DNA from: Symsagittifera roscoffensis
Taxonomy: Eukaryota > Xenacoelomorpha > Acoela > Convolutidae
Assembly (NCBI RefSeq): GCF_963678635.1
Contig: NC_087062.1
Location: forward strand, 93,285,845 to 93,349,844
DNA: 64,000 nucleotides
Direction of reading: 5' to 3'
The position numbers were made by a program, and so were the translations under genes. Positions 22,548 through 34,260 of the stretch are shown piece after piece. The notes under the pieces were generated by a model, which had not been told where the DNA came from, did no database searches, and saw only the letters and a list, made by a program, of their open reading frames with translations. The first letter of the stretch is position 1. Each line of letters opens with the position of its first letter.

Positions 22548-23632
22548 TGTTCCGATCACATTCGAGAGAGTGGGGCGGAACTATGACGTAGGTTAGATTT
22601 TTTCCAGTTAGTTTTTACAAGCTCAAAGAGAGCTCGTAGGTTGTCAAATTTTAAATCATATTGGAGCCTTTTCAGTCATGATTCCGATTCTAACAAGATA
22701 TTTAAAAAAGTTCATTCAATATTGGAAAAAAATTGTCTGAATTTTTTTTTCGACTTTCAGGCCGAATTTCAAATGATTTTTGGATTATTTTTTCCCTCAA
22801 TGGCACGAGTTATACTATGTTTTAACCACCAGCGGATTTAGGGGGCGGACGCTTCCTCTTTCAGGGATTCGACCCCCTGCGGACCCAAGGCTAAAATAGA
22901 TATCTCAAAATAGTACTATGCACTATTTTGAGATTTCCATTTTTGGTGACGGACCCTAAAATTTTTCTAAAGGCGCCTGTGGCGCCAAAGTATACTATTT
23001 TTGAGCGGGACCGCGCTCCGAAAAAACGCCTTTTTGGCCTTGTCTGATCAAAATTTTGCCTGCGGCAATCATAATTTTGCCTGCGGCGCAGAAGTTAGGC
23101 TAAATGAGACAGTGGAAGTTTGTGCCAAATTAGGGTCTTTATAGTGATTTGGGAGAGCTCAGAAAATCAATTTGATCGACCTAAAAAAAAGGTCTACAAA
23201 ATTTTTTCAAAAATCCGCCCCCCTCAAAAAATCCTAGATCCGCCCATGGTTTCAACTCTTTTTCTCAATTTCGAGCTTAATTTCAATCAGTGGCGTCAAT
23301 CAATTTCAATCAGTGGAAAATTTTGTCGACCTTTTTTAGGTCATTCATTAAAAAAATTTCAAGCTCTGCCAAAATCCAGCAATAACCATATTTATCAAAA
23401 ATTTCTCCACCGCGGGCAAATTATTGGCAAAAACTTTGTTTTGAGGATTTTTTAGTTTTGCTCAGAAAATCCAGTGTTTTTGGAAAAATTGGGTGACCAG
23501 TGAACAGAGTGAGGGGAAAATAGCAGAATATTTGAAAAACATTTTGAAATTTGCCACAAAAAAGCAAATGAAATTTTTTTTGCACATATTACCGTGGTCG
23601 GAACATTCTGTGCTATCTGCTTAGCAACCTTG
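22548..23632 (+). mobile_element. GTTCCGACC-ended repeat, copy 3, interrupted by a MITE
   Basis: Left end TTTGTTCCGATCAC and right end CCGTGGTCGGAACATTCTG with TGCTATCTGCTTAGCAACC. The G-run MITE at 22827-23248 lies inside. The pieces on either side of it together give a normal-looking family copy. Confidence 0.5.
22827..23248 (+). mobile_element. hAT-like G-run MITE (nested)
   Basis: 422 bp from CACCAGCGGATTTAGG to CCTAGATCCGCCCATG, flanked by gttttaac / gtttcaac (7 of 8). The first bases differ from the CAGGGGCGG consensus but keep its spacing. The G-run is short here, and a small internal duplication (AAATTTTGCCTGCGGC) is present. Confidence 0.8.
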
Positions 23633-23639
23633 TACACCT

Positions 23640-24962
23640 GTTTATTTTTTCTCTCAATGCTAATCCTTTTCGTGATAAACTAAGCTGTGTCTCGATGCTA
23701 AATGTTATTTGAAACTTTTTAAGAGTTGAGTCTTAATTTTTGGTATATTGAACCAGCTTGTAAATTTCTGCCGGCTATCTAAGTTCATTTCAAAGTGAAC
23801 TCTTAATCATGGGCAGCCAGCCAAACTAGCCTTCAATTGTGGACTCATTATGGTTACTTAACTCCTCTTCATGGGCGGCATTCCATTGAAGTTGTTCGTC
23901 AACAATGGCCCAACTTGAAGTCACACAGCGCGCAACTTAATTCATTTAGAGTCGAACAAGATTTTTGATTGGACAATGGCCCGAGGTCTTTTCAGAACTA
24001 AAGTGGGTCGGACGGGACGGGACGGGACGGGAAAGACTAGTGGAGTAGACCTTTAATTGCAGGGCTATTCACTTTTTGTAACTTAATCTGGGTCCAACTT
24101 TTGAACTTGTTCGCAATTGTGTTCTTGGCTGTTACCGCAATTTCTTTCAGTAAGTTATATTTTAGATATATTTTTCTAACTTACCAAAAAATATATATAT
24201 TTTTTAGTTCAGTATTTTATGCTCTTGTTAGAAATTTCATAAAAGCGGTGAAAACTATGAAACTTTTGCTGAAAGAAAAAATCGAGGGATTTTGTTGTTA
24301 ATAAGTAAAAAATTTCATTTTGATTGAGCATGTAACAGTTATAAATCAAAATGAATCCAAAAGGTGGTTAAAAGTAGAAAGAGCGTCTATTTATTCATTG
24401 TGTATTGCAATTTTTAATATCTTCCTTGAGAACAAAAGCAGTTGAGGGAGATTTATTAAAAATAAACTTTGCTAATACTTTGTTTCGGCCTGTCCGGTAA
24501 TTTTTTCTTTTTCAGCTCTTGTGTTCCCTCTCAGAAGTACTATTATTGTTAAGATTAAATCAGTTGGAGTTGGAAAAGTAAAAACTACGGCAGTAAAAAG
24601 AGCAGCGGTCCAAACATTTTCAAATGCTTTTTTATTAATTTCTTTCTTTCCAGTTGGCTTTAAACCTTCTTAGGACTTTACTTCTGCTAGTCGCGTACTG
24701 TTCAATAAATATTCAACCAGCAAACTACTTTTCAATTTTATTAGTTGTTCCAAAGCTGACCAAAAATTTGAACCACATCTGAAAAGTTGAATGATCTGCT
24801 TTTAGTAAGCTTAAAACGACTTATCAAAATTTTCGACAGAAATATTTTAAACACTCTGAGGTAAGTTTTCTACTCATGAAGTTTTTGTTCCGAAATTTTT
24901 TGTTCCGAACAAGAGCAAAAGCTTGAAACTTTTGTTCCGAATGTTTTTAAAAAATGGAAAAA
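23640..24962. other. Non-coding stretch with a GGACG microsatellite
   Basis: Contains (GGACG)4 at about 24008-24031 (GGTCGGACGGGACGGGACGG…) and otherwise AT-rich DNA. I see no splice-supported exon or transposon end. Plus-strand AATAAA hexamers occur but serve no visible gene. Confidence 0.45.
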
Positions 24963-25166
24963 CTATCGTCTGGCGTGGATTTTTTCTCGTGATTTTTTGA
25001 GGTACTTGGTACTTCTCAGAATATTCTGAGAACATCGAGTATAGTACCGATTAAATCCATTCCAGTCCTCATTCGACTTCCCAAAGAGTCGATTTGACAA
25101 GTATTGTGGTAAAGACTGATCTCCTACTTTGCTGTTGAAACAATTACCGCTCGGAGAGTGGATAAA
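24963..25166 (-). CDS. Possible terminal exon of an unrecognised minus-strand gene
   Basis: After a usable acceptor (AATTATATTGCAG, ending at 25167) the minus strand is open for 67 codons to TAG at 24963. It encodes a polar, basic sequence including HSPSGNCFNSKVGDQSLPQY and ending KKSREKIHARR. Composition is more protein-like than other short frames here. No upstream exon was found, the acceptor lies only about 40 bases from a repeat-family end, and I recognise no family. It may be chance or a transposon remnant. Confidence 0.25.
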   Translation of the reverse strand, partial: FIHSPSGNCFNSKVGDQSLPQYLSNRLFGKSNEDWNGFNRYYTRCSQNILRSTKYLKKSREKIHARR

Positions 25167-25197
25167 ACTGATAAGCCTGCAATATAATTTTACGATC

Positions 25198-25985
25198 GTT
25201 GTTCCGACCATTTGGAAAATGTTGAGGAACTTGTCTCTAGGTGTCTTTTAGTTTTTTTTTCCACGCAAAATTACAAATAATCATCAGAATCACCAGCGGA
25301 AATGAGGGGAGGGGGGGGGGGCGGACACCTCCTCCCCCTCAGAGATTAGGGCCCCTTCCGACCAAAGCGTCCCCCTTTTTACTATTTTGAGATATCCGTT
25401 TTTGACTGACTGACTCTTAAATTTTTCTAAAGGCGCCTTTGGTGTCAAAAAATAATAATTTTGGAGGGGAGTGCGCGTAGAAAAAAGCGATTTTTTGATC
25501 TAAATTTTAACTTTTTTTCTAAATTCGTCTGCGGCGCAGAAAATTTGGTCAAAATAGGCTCTTAATAATGATTTGGTAAACCTCAGAAAAACAAATTGGT
25601 CAACCTAAAAAAAAGGTCGACAAAATTTTCAAATTCTTTTTGAAAATCCTCTCCTCCCCCACCCCTTGAGAAAGAAAAAATCCTAGATCCGTCTCTGACC
25701 AGAATGGATCGAGTTATGTATTATTTTTAAGCCCTTTCAGCCGTGATTCGAACTATATTTTAAAAAATTTTAAAATCTTTGTGTCTAATTTCAAGCAAAT
25801 AAGATCAGGTTAAGCAGGCTTACAAAAGCTTATTTAAAATTAATTTAAGCCGTGAAAACTTAGTTTACTGAACTAAAACTAGTTTTTGTAGTTTTATAAA
25901 GCTAATTTGGGAACCAAAAAACTTCAAAATTCGAAAAAATTCTGCCAAAAAACTGAAAATTTTTTAAAATTAAAAAAAAAACTTT
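25198..25985 (+). mobile_element. GTTCCGACC-ended repeat, copy 4, split by a MITE
   Basis: Starts TTGTTCCGACCATTTGG, continues through ACGCAAAATTACAAATAATC, is interrupted at 25291 by the MITE, and resumes at 25698 with GAATGGATCGAGTTATG and CCTTTCAGCCGTGATTCG. The right terminus is degraded, so the end is approximate. Confidence 0.55.
25291..25697 (+). mobile_element. hAT-like G-run MITE nested in copy 4
   Basis: 407 bp from CACCAGCGGAAATGAGG to CCTAGATCCGTCTCTG, flanked by atcagaat / accagaat (7 of 8). The left end has a run of 11 G. Removing it restores the continuity of the host repeat (AATCATC-GGAATGGATCGAG-type consensus), so this MITE inserted later. Confidence 0.85.
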
Positions 25986-26777
25986 TAGCAATATTTTTTG
26001 GTTGTTCAAAGTTTTTTAGTTTTTTTTTCATTTCTATCAACTTTTTTTTTCCGGAAAATCCTAATTTTCAATTCTTTTGGTGGCGACGAGGTTCTGTCCC
26101 CGTGGGGTGGAAAAGAGTTTCAAACCCCATCCCCTTCCTCAACTCCGCTTCTGGCCGTCATGGCTTCAAATTTTTCAATCATAAAAAAGATCAAGCACAA
26201 AAAAGGGCGAAAAACATGAATTTTCGCCATCGAACACCAAATTTTGGAACTTCTTAATCCTCATTGTTCAAAAAAACAGTGCATGTCTTGACTCCGAGTT
26301 CATTCGGCTGAGTTTCTACCCATGCGAGGAGAATTTATCCCAAAAATAATGTCAAAGACAAAAGTTTTTGTAAAATACGATCGGGTAAAAACGGAGCTCA
26401 TTTTTTTTTCACAAGCTGCATATGACTCAAAAAAAGTAGTAAAAAATTCTTAAACTTGCTACTCGGCTTAAATTTTACTCTACTCCTTATAAAAACGCCC
26501 TTATATAATCAAAGAAATAAATTAAACTAGTTAGCAGCAAAAGTTTTTTAAGGTATATAATTATCATAGCTTTAATATATAGTCAAACTTACAAAATACG
26601 AAGGGTGACAGAAAAATGAGCAAAAAAAGGCTACTATTCTTAATTAGCACGGAAAGTTTGTGAAAACAGTGATCGCCATCAATGAAATAGTGCTAAGTTT
26701 TTACCCAAATAGCTAATTTTAGTGCTAACTTAGCTTTGATTCAGAGCGTGAAATCCAAAATTTCAGCAATACTCCGC

Positions 26778-26950
26778 TTACTGCAGCCGTTTTTACACCC
26801 CCATTCCCCAACCGTTTTTGCCCCCTCTCCCGTTTACACCCCTTATACTATATGGGGCAGGGGCGACTGGTTACAGTTTTCGGTGTCCCACTCCTTAACC
26901 CCATGTTATTTAACCCCCAATTTTCACACCCCCTATTTGATAACCCCATA
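26778..26950. repeat. C-rich dispersed repeat (ACCCC motifs), copy A
   Basis: GCAGCCGTTTTTACACCCCC, CCGTTTACACCCCTTATACT and ATGGGGCAGGGG recur at 28190-28270 in the same order. Many TAACCCC/CACCCC units follow. This is a repeat of unknown type, not coding. Confidence 0.5.
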
Positions 26951-27316
26951 ACAAGAAAAACCCACAAAAATTTAACCCCTTTTAAAACCGATAATTTGCT
27001 TCATTTGAGCACTTTTTATATGTACAGGAGTATTCCAATTATGTGTACTAATTGAGGCCTGAAAAGAAAGTCTTAATTCACTTGATGTCTCTAGCATTTC
27101 AAAAATGATTGCATTTCGATTAGTTCGAGAAATAAACCCTCATTCACTCGTTTAAAACAGAGTTAATCTACATGGTGCTAATTGAGAGCAACTCAAGAAA
27201 TTTAAAAATTTTACATAAAAACATACTGCATTACACTTGAACGGTTGTTTTACCATTCTTTGAGCTATAATGTTTGAAGCGTCCTTCCATTTTACTTTTC
27301 CTCCAAAGACAATTAA

Positions 27317-27604
27317 ATATTAGTGGTATCAGGCCACGAGTATTATATTGAACGTATGAACAAAACCACTACTAACTAGAACTGCTCAAAATATCAGACT
27401 CGTAAATGCCGAGCAACACCAACAACGGATGGCGAAAATCTTATTCAGACTAGGGGTGAGCATAATCACGACATATCTACGGGAAAACCTGCTGCTCGAC
27501 AAGTTTTGAAAAGTTTCAAGGACCTGAGCGAGATGAATACCCCGACCGTCGCAGTCGCCAAAGCAATTCAGCCCATAACAGACGATATTGCCACTCAATT
27601 TTAA
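27317..27604 (+). pseudogene. FLYWCH zinc-finger / MULE-type transposase N-terminal fragment
   Basis: The frame reads ILVVSGHEYYIERMNKTTTN, then TAG, then NCSKYQTRKCRATPTTDGEN, then a stretch ending EHNHDIS. Spacing fits the FLYWCH finger (G-x-Y … W-x-C … C-x-A … H-x-H). The in-frame TAG at 27377 sits exactly where the conserved Trp (TGG) belongs. The following helix (GKPAARQVLKSFKDLSEM … PITDDIATQF, stop at 27602) resembles the linker after the finger in FLYWCH-bearing Mutator-like transposases of invertebrates. No transposase core follows. A domesticated gene exon spliced after that TAG is possible but less likely. Confidence 0.6.
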
Positions 27605-28189
27605 AACTGGGTTAACAATTTTTCATCGATAACTAATTCTGAGAACTGAACTTGAGTAATATTCTGCAGATGTGAGGAACTGAAACATCAAAAAGCAAAT
27701 TTTGTGAAATTAGTTGTCATCGCTTACTGTTTTTTGTTTTATTTAAGTCTTCGTAAAGTTACTTTTGTTTGCCCTTATTTTTCTCTTCCTAAAACAGTAA
27801 TAATGCTTCAGCTGAAATATATGTATCGATGACTTGCTCAAAATATCTTAAGTTAGGCTCATTCGATCAACACTTTAAAGGAGAAAACAGAAGCAAAAAA
27901 AAGTACTTTGCAGCGCAAGTAGTTCAAAGTTTTCGAGCACAGTAAAAAAGCAACAAATTCTACAATCAAAAGTGGCGAGCCAAACATTTGCTGCGATGGG
28001 TTTGAATAAAACAAACTATTAAAGAAGCAGATTTTTTTTCTTCTTCATAACTTTTTGTCAACATAGCGATAAGTTAGTCTGAATAACCGAAATATACAAC
28101 AAATTTACGGTCAGATTGTACATTTCTGTAAATCGCGTTCCTTCTCAGAAATTCGTTATACCCCTGATTAGAAGACTTAAAGAGACCTC

Positions 28190-28393
28190 AGCCGTTTTTA
28201 CACCCCCGTTCCCCCACCCGTTTTCCCCCCTCCCCCGTTTACACTCCTCATACTAAATGGGGCTGGGGGTAAATCCCATTATACTCGTAAATAGACCCTT
28301 CCACCCTGTGATATATTTTAGGGCAGGGGGTCGAATCCCTGGGGAGGGGGGGGGGCGTCCGCAAACCCCACCCCCCCCCTAAATCCGCCCCTG
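28190..28393 (-). mobile_element. C-rich repeat copy B joined to a G-run MITE end
   Basis: CAGCCGTTTTTACACCCCCG to ACTAAATGGGGC matches copy A. It is followed at about 28320 by GGGCAGGGGGTCGAATCCCT and an inverted MITE terminus ending CTAAATCCGCCCCTG at 28393. Only one MITE end is visible. Confidence 0.5.
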
Positions 28394-28718
28394 TTTTAGA
28401 GCAAGCATTTTCGGCTAACTTTCCTCAACTTTTGTGTAGAGGTACAATTGATTCCACTGAGTTTGTATCAATAAATTTTAAAGGGAAGAACACGCCGTAA
28501 AAGCACAAACTTCGAAAAAAAAATGTTCAAAAAGGATTCAAAAAGGGCACCACTGCCGCATTTTTGGGAACAATTGGCAGTGGCTCAACAATATTTAGCG
28601 GTTGAGAAAAGCTCGACCAATTTGGTAGGATTAACAAAAAAAACAATAATCAGAATTTCTCAAACATTCTCCACATGATAAACCCAACTTACAACCCTGA
28701 GCTCCACTCTTCGTACAA

Positions 28719-28990
28719 CAGGGGCGCATCTAGAATTTTCTCGAGGGGGGTGGAGATTTTCGAAAAAAAATTCAAAAATTATGTCGACTTTTTTTTAGGG
28801 CGACCAAATTGATTTTCCGAGCTCTCCCAAAGCACTTCAAAGACCCTGTTTTAGCCAAAATTTCTCTGTCGCAGGAATTTTGAAAAAACAGGACGAAAAG
28901 ACACTTTTTGGAAAATGTTTACCAAAAAATAGCTTTTTCCGGCGCAGAGGATCGAATCAGAGGATCGAATCCCTGAGAGGAGAGTGTTTT
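28719..28990 (-). mobile_element. hAT-like G-run MITE, inverted, truncated
   Basis: Starts CAGGGGCGCATCTAGAATTT with TTCTCGAGGGG and shows the core in reverse (GTCGACTTTTTTTTAGG, CCGAGCTCTCCCAAAGC, AGGATCGAATCCCTGAG). The far terminus is missing after about 28990. Confidence 0.65.
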
Positions 28991-29654
28991 TAATCCGTCA
29001 TAGAAATCGTTCTCATTTGCATTTAGCCATGCTCTTTAGTTTATCTAATACTTTTCTATTTGCAAAATATATCATTTTGTACTTTGAATTCTGGGTGATG
29101 AATTTCAAAAAAAAACATCATGAAAAAGATTTTTGAAAACCTCATCAATTATTTTAAGTTCAAACTTCTCCATACAAATTAGAATTCGGTCGGCACTGCT
29201 TTGTAACAAATGAGGTTTTTGACCCTTTGCACTTCTACTTTGACCCTTTGAGTTTTTTTAAATCAAACAATTGACAACAAATAGAGCTGTTAATTTAAGG
29301 TGTCTCAAACGGCGCTCGTAAGTGGTGAATTTTAGTAGCCAACCAAATTTTACAAAGATATCTTTGTTGGAGAAAAAGTAGTCTATAGTTTTTGCTACTC
29401 CGACTAATTTACACTGGGCATTGGACTGAGGATAAAAAAAATTTTTAATCTTCTTTTGAATTCTTATTCCACACCTCTTTTCCTACACACAAGAAAGGAA
29501 ATGAGTTTTAAACGACAAATAAAAACTTTTGTTTGAAAAAAGGAAGTTTTTTTTGTCATTGAAAGTACTGTGTTTTGTGCTCTTTAGATATCAACGGGCT
29601 AACTTTGGTGCTTTCTACGACTTAATTTTTCGGCCGCCTGTTCATAAATTTTTT

Positions 29655-30390
29655 CTCTCGGATTTTCTCGAGTTAGGAATTTTCAAAAAATTTCAAAAAT
29701 TAGTTTGACTTTTTTTTGGTCGACCAAATTGAATTGCGAGCGCTCCAAGAGCACTAGAAAAACCCTATTTTGGCTTATAAAAATTCTGCCCTGCCGGCAA
29801 TTTTTTGAAAAAAAAACAGGTAAAAAAAGCCGCCGTTGTTGAAAAAGTTGCGTTATTGACGCGCGTTCCCTTCGAAATTCGTAGGCGCCTTAAGAAAATT
29901 TAACGGTTGATCGGCCGAGAATAGATTTCATAAGATCAAATCAAAGGGAGACTTTTCGATTAACGAGGAGCTCGAATCCCTGAGGAGGGGTCTATGCCTG
30001 CCCCACAGCTCCCCTCTTAAATTCGCACCTGCGCCAATATATAGCAAATTTGAAAAAGAGTGCGCCCGGAAAACACGCAAAATTTTGGTCCATGTTTTCC
30101 AAAAAAAGGCCCAAGTATGGCTTTTTTTGCCAGTGTTACAAAATTTGCCTGCGTCGCAGAAAGTTTTGATTCCTAGTAAGGGCGGATCTAAAACTTTGGG
30201 TAGCAAAAAATTGAAAAATTGTTTTTATTTTTGTAGGTCGATTGAACTTTTTTAGGCAATTAACTTTTTGCGTCGCTGGCGAATTTTTTGAAAAACAAGT
30301 CAAAAAGGCCAGGCGTTTTGGGATGCTTTTGGAAAATTTAGATCAAAAGTTGCGTTTATGGTGCGCGCCCCCTTTAAAAATTAGCAAGCG
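29655..30390 (-). mobile_element. Cluster of two or three degraded G-run MITE copies
   Basis: A first inverted copy runs from GGATTTTCTCGAGTTAGG to TTAAATTCGCACCTG (30031). A second set of core segments runs from CGCCAATATATAGC to GGGCGGATCTAAAAC (about 30190), and a third partial set from there to CGCGCCCCCTTTAAAAATTA. Boundaries are blurred; nesting is likely. Confidence 0.5.
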
Positions 30391-30684
30391 TTATCAAATA
30401 GGGATATAGTTTTTTTTCGGGTTAACAATTAGTTCAACAAAATAATTTGAATCACTTATAATAATGCTATGCAGCTGACATGTTCGATTCAATTTTAAAT
30501 TCCGGTTGGGTACTATTGTCTACTTGTATGTGCTAAAACTAGAACTCAAACCCTTGAGTGTATATTTATAGAGTTTTGATACTAAACTTTTCTGCTAATG
30601 ATTTTTCGGCTTCGTGACTTTTTCTGACGAAAACTTTCGGCTGAGTTTCAGGTTGTCGGCAGTCGGTTTTATTTCAGACGGCTT

Positions 30685-33600
30685 ATTTACCAAAATTTTT
30701 TCCTTCGTCCGGCAGTTTTTTTTGATATCGATGAGACTGTGTTATTTGAATGCCCGTAGTCAGTTTTTTTGCCCGTATTCAGTTTTTGAATGCCCGTAGT
30801 CAACCTTTTTAGGACCTCTTAGAAAACTTTAAAAAGATTCAACTCAAAAAAGTACATACGTTTTTGTTTTTTGAAATTGTTTTTCTCGTTTTTCCACTGC
30901 TTGCGTCAAATGTAATCTTGTTTGAAGTTATTGAAATTGTTAGCGTCATGTTTCTTTCATCCTATAAATGCTGTATCGCAAGTGGTGCGAAGCTCAGCTT
31001 CGCCTCTGTGTATATATTGGATATATAGCCTCTAGAAAATTTATAGGGTTGGTCGATGTCATAAAATATTATCAAAGGACGACCCTTTGGTTGGTGAAGG
31101 GTCGAATTCTTGAGGTGGCACGTCCGCTTCCCCACCTTAATCCACCCCTGATAACTAGGGTCTTTTTGTTTTTTAAGAGAGGTCGTGAAACCAAAAAAGT
31201 TAAATTTTTCTAAAATTTTTGTAACTCTGCCTCTCCTCGAGAAAATCCGTTCCAGCTGCCACTGCCAATTTTTAATACAAAAGTTTGAATGAGTTGGTTG
31301 GATCGCCTAATCGAACAAAATTTTCAAATTTAAAGTTCCTAATTTCCCACTGGGAAGCAAACCCATTGCCAAATTGCCACCAGTTTTATATTTCCGCAAG
31401 TGCGGCACAAACAAACTTTCTTTACTTTATAGCAACTTAAGGTAAAACAAAGAAACTTGTCAAACCCTGCGATTGTTTTGGCAAAAGCATTTTGGTAAAT
31501 CCAAAGTTATCGAACGTTTATTTTCTTGAAGTGAGTCCTGTTTTTGCTAACTTTCCTCAAAATTCGGCAAAGTTTATTTCAAACTTTACTGAAACTGAAT
31601 TTGATTTCTAATTTTCCTTCGCCTGGGACCTGATTTATATTTCAAAACTAATTTTGAACTTGATTCGAGTATTGTACAGTAGCTGCTGCGAATTCCTGTT
31701 GCACTTAATACAAGATGGCTTTGAAATAGTGCTAAAAAATCCCGGTGGGAAAATCTAACTTAGTTAATGATTGAATGGATGATATTAACTTGATAAAAAA
31801 CAGAGGAAGTTGCAAACTGGGAAGGCGAACTTTGCTAATGCAGTTTCTCTCCTTGAATCTTTCAATAACTTCCCTTGAAAAACTTTTCTAATTCTGACCA
31901 TTCCAACTTATTTTTATTTTCTTCCCTTTAATTTAAACTTATTTGCTACAATCTCGGACAGAACTGCGTTTCAAACTCATATTTTTTTTGGTTACTTAAA
32001 ACTGAAAACTGAAGAAGGGAAACAACAAACAACAAACAATCGTTATTTTAGGAGCAGAAAAGTAGAGTTTAGCTATAGTTGTTTGTAGTTGTGACGAACA
32101 GGGTATTGGGGGTACACTTTTGTTAAATTAGGGAGTGAAAGTAGCCATTTTGTTTGCTAATTTCCGTTCTCCAGTTCCGACCTAAGTCAATGAAGAGTCG
32201 ACAACTTTGGAAATAATTAAAACTATTTTGACGTTTGTTTCCCTCATTTATTATTACCAGACAAACAAATATTCAGATCTCTTTGAGTTATCTCTCTCTC
32301 TATCATTCAAAAATTTCCAATAGTTTCATTGAAATTGGTTTCAATCTTGTAAGTTAGTAGAAAATCGCTTCAGAAACAGGCAAGTTTAATATTTTTGTTA
32401 AGTTTTTACATTTTTGCTCTTATTTCTCACCTAACATTTCTCATTTTAAAAAAAAACAATCAAGCGTTTCTCATTTCATAATGTACACTTCATTTTATAA
32501 TGTGTTTCTCATTTTATAACATTCATAACTGGTATTCATTTCAGAAGTACAGTCATTTGTTTTTAGTTTGTTTAATTTCTTGTTTTCAGTCTATCATAGC
32601 TAACAATCCAAAGTAATTCCTAAGCACATTATTTTAAGTTTTTGATGAAATTCAAAAAAAAAATTTCAGAAGTTTTCGTTAAAAAATATCAAATGCTGGA
32701 AGAGAACTTATCGGTCAATAATTATCAAAGTACACGGAGTACACGGGGTTTCCATTTTCGTGTAAGAGAGTTACTCGAGCTATGTTCAATTTTGAAATAT
32801 AATAACTCATCTCAACACATAAAAGAAGCGATAAAGGCTCACTTATTACAGAATCCTAATTTGTTCAACGGGTAGACGTCAAGTAGGCACATACTGCGCC
32901 TTTTGTCTATCCCCTCCATTTTGTTGATTTAATAATTTAAATAAATTAATGCTTGTATTATCAACTATATGGAGAAATAAATTCTTCTTCTTCTTCTTCT
33001 ACAAAGAAAGTTCAATGTCTTTCTGTTCCGACTACTCTCGAAGAGTGGAAAAGAGCTTTGGATTAGGGTCGGATTTTGACTTTTTTCTAGCTGGTTTCCA
33101 CTACCCCAAGGAAAACTCAAAAAGGGATCAAAGGTGGTACCTTATTAAAATTTATTGAGATTCTACTGAAAAAAACAACGAAAAATTCGGTTCAATGTCC
33201 AGAAAAACTGGTTTGATGTTTTAACGTTTTTTAGACTGATGTAGATTTAAAAAATAAGACAGGAGTTAACGGCTGATTTCCAAATTTAGCTGTACTAGTA
33301 ATTTTAAGCTATATTGGCTATTACTTAGCACTTCGTGCATTTGTTCGACTTCTTTAATTTTTTTTCTGGATACAAAAGATTAGGAAATTGAGTAAAGAAA
33401 AAAATTTCGGTTTTTAAATTTTGCTTAATGATTTGTTTCATTAATCAGATCGGAATATTCTGCGCTACTTGCACAACAGCCAGCTATCTTTGTGCCAACA
33501 TGTTTTTTAATCATAAGACTTTTTTATTTATTTTTGTTTGAGATATTGCATCAGTCCAAAAATTTGAAAAAGATCTTTTAATTTTAAGGTATCTTTTTAC

Positions 33601-34260
33601 ATAGCTAGAGACTTTTTATAGCTTGACAACAGCGCTTCAAACTAAAAGCCCAAAATACTTTTCTAAACTTTGATTAAATTAGGGTTTTTATAGTGATTTG
33701 GGAGGGCTTATAAAAGATTGACAAAACTTTGAATTTTTCTAATAAATCCGCTCATCTCAAGAAAAGTTCAGGTCCGCCTTTGAATTAAGCATTCAAACCT
33801 TTGCCCTGATACGACCAGTCATGTTTATTTTTAAACAAAATGAAAAAAATTGCTTTTTATTTTTTTTGTGAGAAATCAGATCGGCGGAAGTTGAGAAATC
33901 ATCTGCCTCGCTAAACCAGATAACTTAAATTTGTCTAAAAAAATAATGCAAACAATTTTTCTATTTATTTTTTTACGAAAGAAGTTATAAAGTTTTATTC
34001 GGCGTTTTGAGATTTGAAAATTCACAGAAATGTTTTCTAGTGAAAATCATTTTTGAGGAAATTTCTGAGGAACTTTAAGAGTGCCAAACAGTATGGCTGC
34101 TCAAAGCAAAAAGTGTGACAAAATGTCATAAATGTTTTTTGATATTATTGAACTTCTATTCAGTTTTCTAGTAGTCTCAATTTAGATTTATTTGAGTTTG
34201 GATCAGAAATTGGAAATTTTTTACATTTGCGGCAGTAATTAATCAGAAATTACTGTTTCT
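30685..34260. repeat. Tandem duplication, copy 1 (3,576 bp)
   Basis: Begins ATTTACCAAAATTTTTTCC and ends AATTACTGTTTCT. Copy 2 follows immediately. By eye I find about 15 differences, mostly single bases and homopolymer length changes. The unit contains a MITE remnant (about 31080-31245), the retrotransposon-like end at 32642-33001, a right-end relic of the GTTCCGACC family (about 33445-33490) and a decayed MITE end (33690-33780). Confidence 0.95.
32642..33001 (+). pseudogene. Probable 3' end of a non-LTR retrotransposon (copy 1)
   Basis: An open frame to TAG at 32875 ends in STRGFHFRVRELLELCSILK followed by a stretch reading SSQHIKEAIKAHLLQNPNLF. This recalls the C-terminus of CR1/L2/Jockey-type ORF2 proteins (F-x-x-R … L … S-I-x-x-F-K-x-x-L-K-x-x-L). 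A short 3' UTR ends in AATAAA and a (TTC)5-6 microsatellite at 32983-33001, a 3' tail typical of such elements. Nothing of the reverse transcriptase core is present, so it is 5' truncated. Family is uncertain. Confidence 0.4.

Noticed and set aside
27386-27598. A 70-codon minus-strand frame
   Set aside because: It is the antisense shadow of the FLYWCH pseudogene, whose plus-strand peptide has clear family features.
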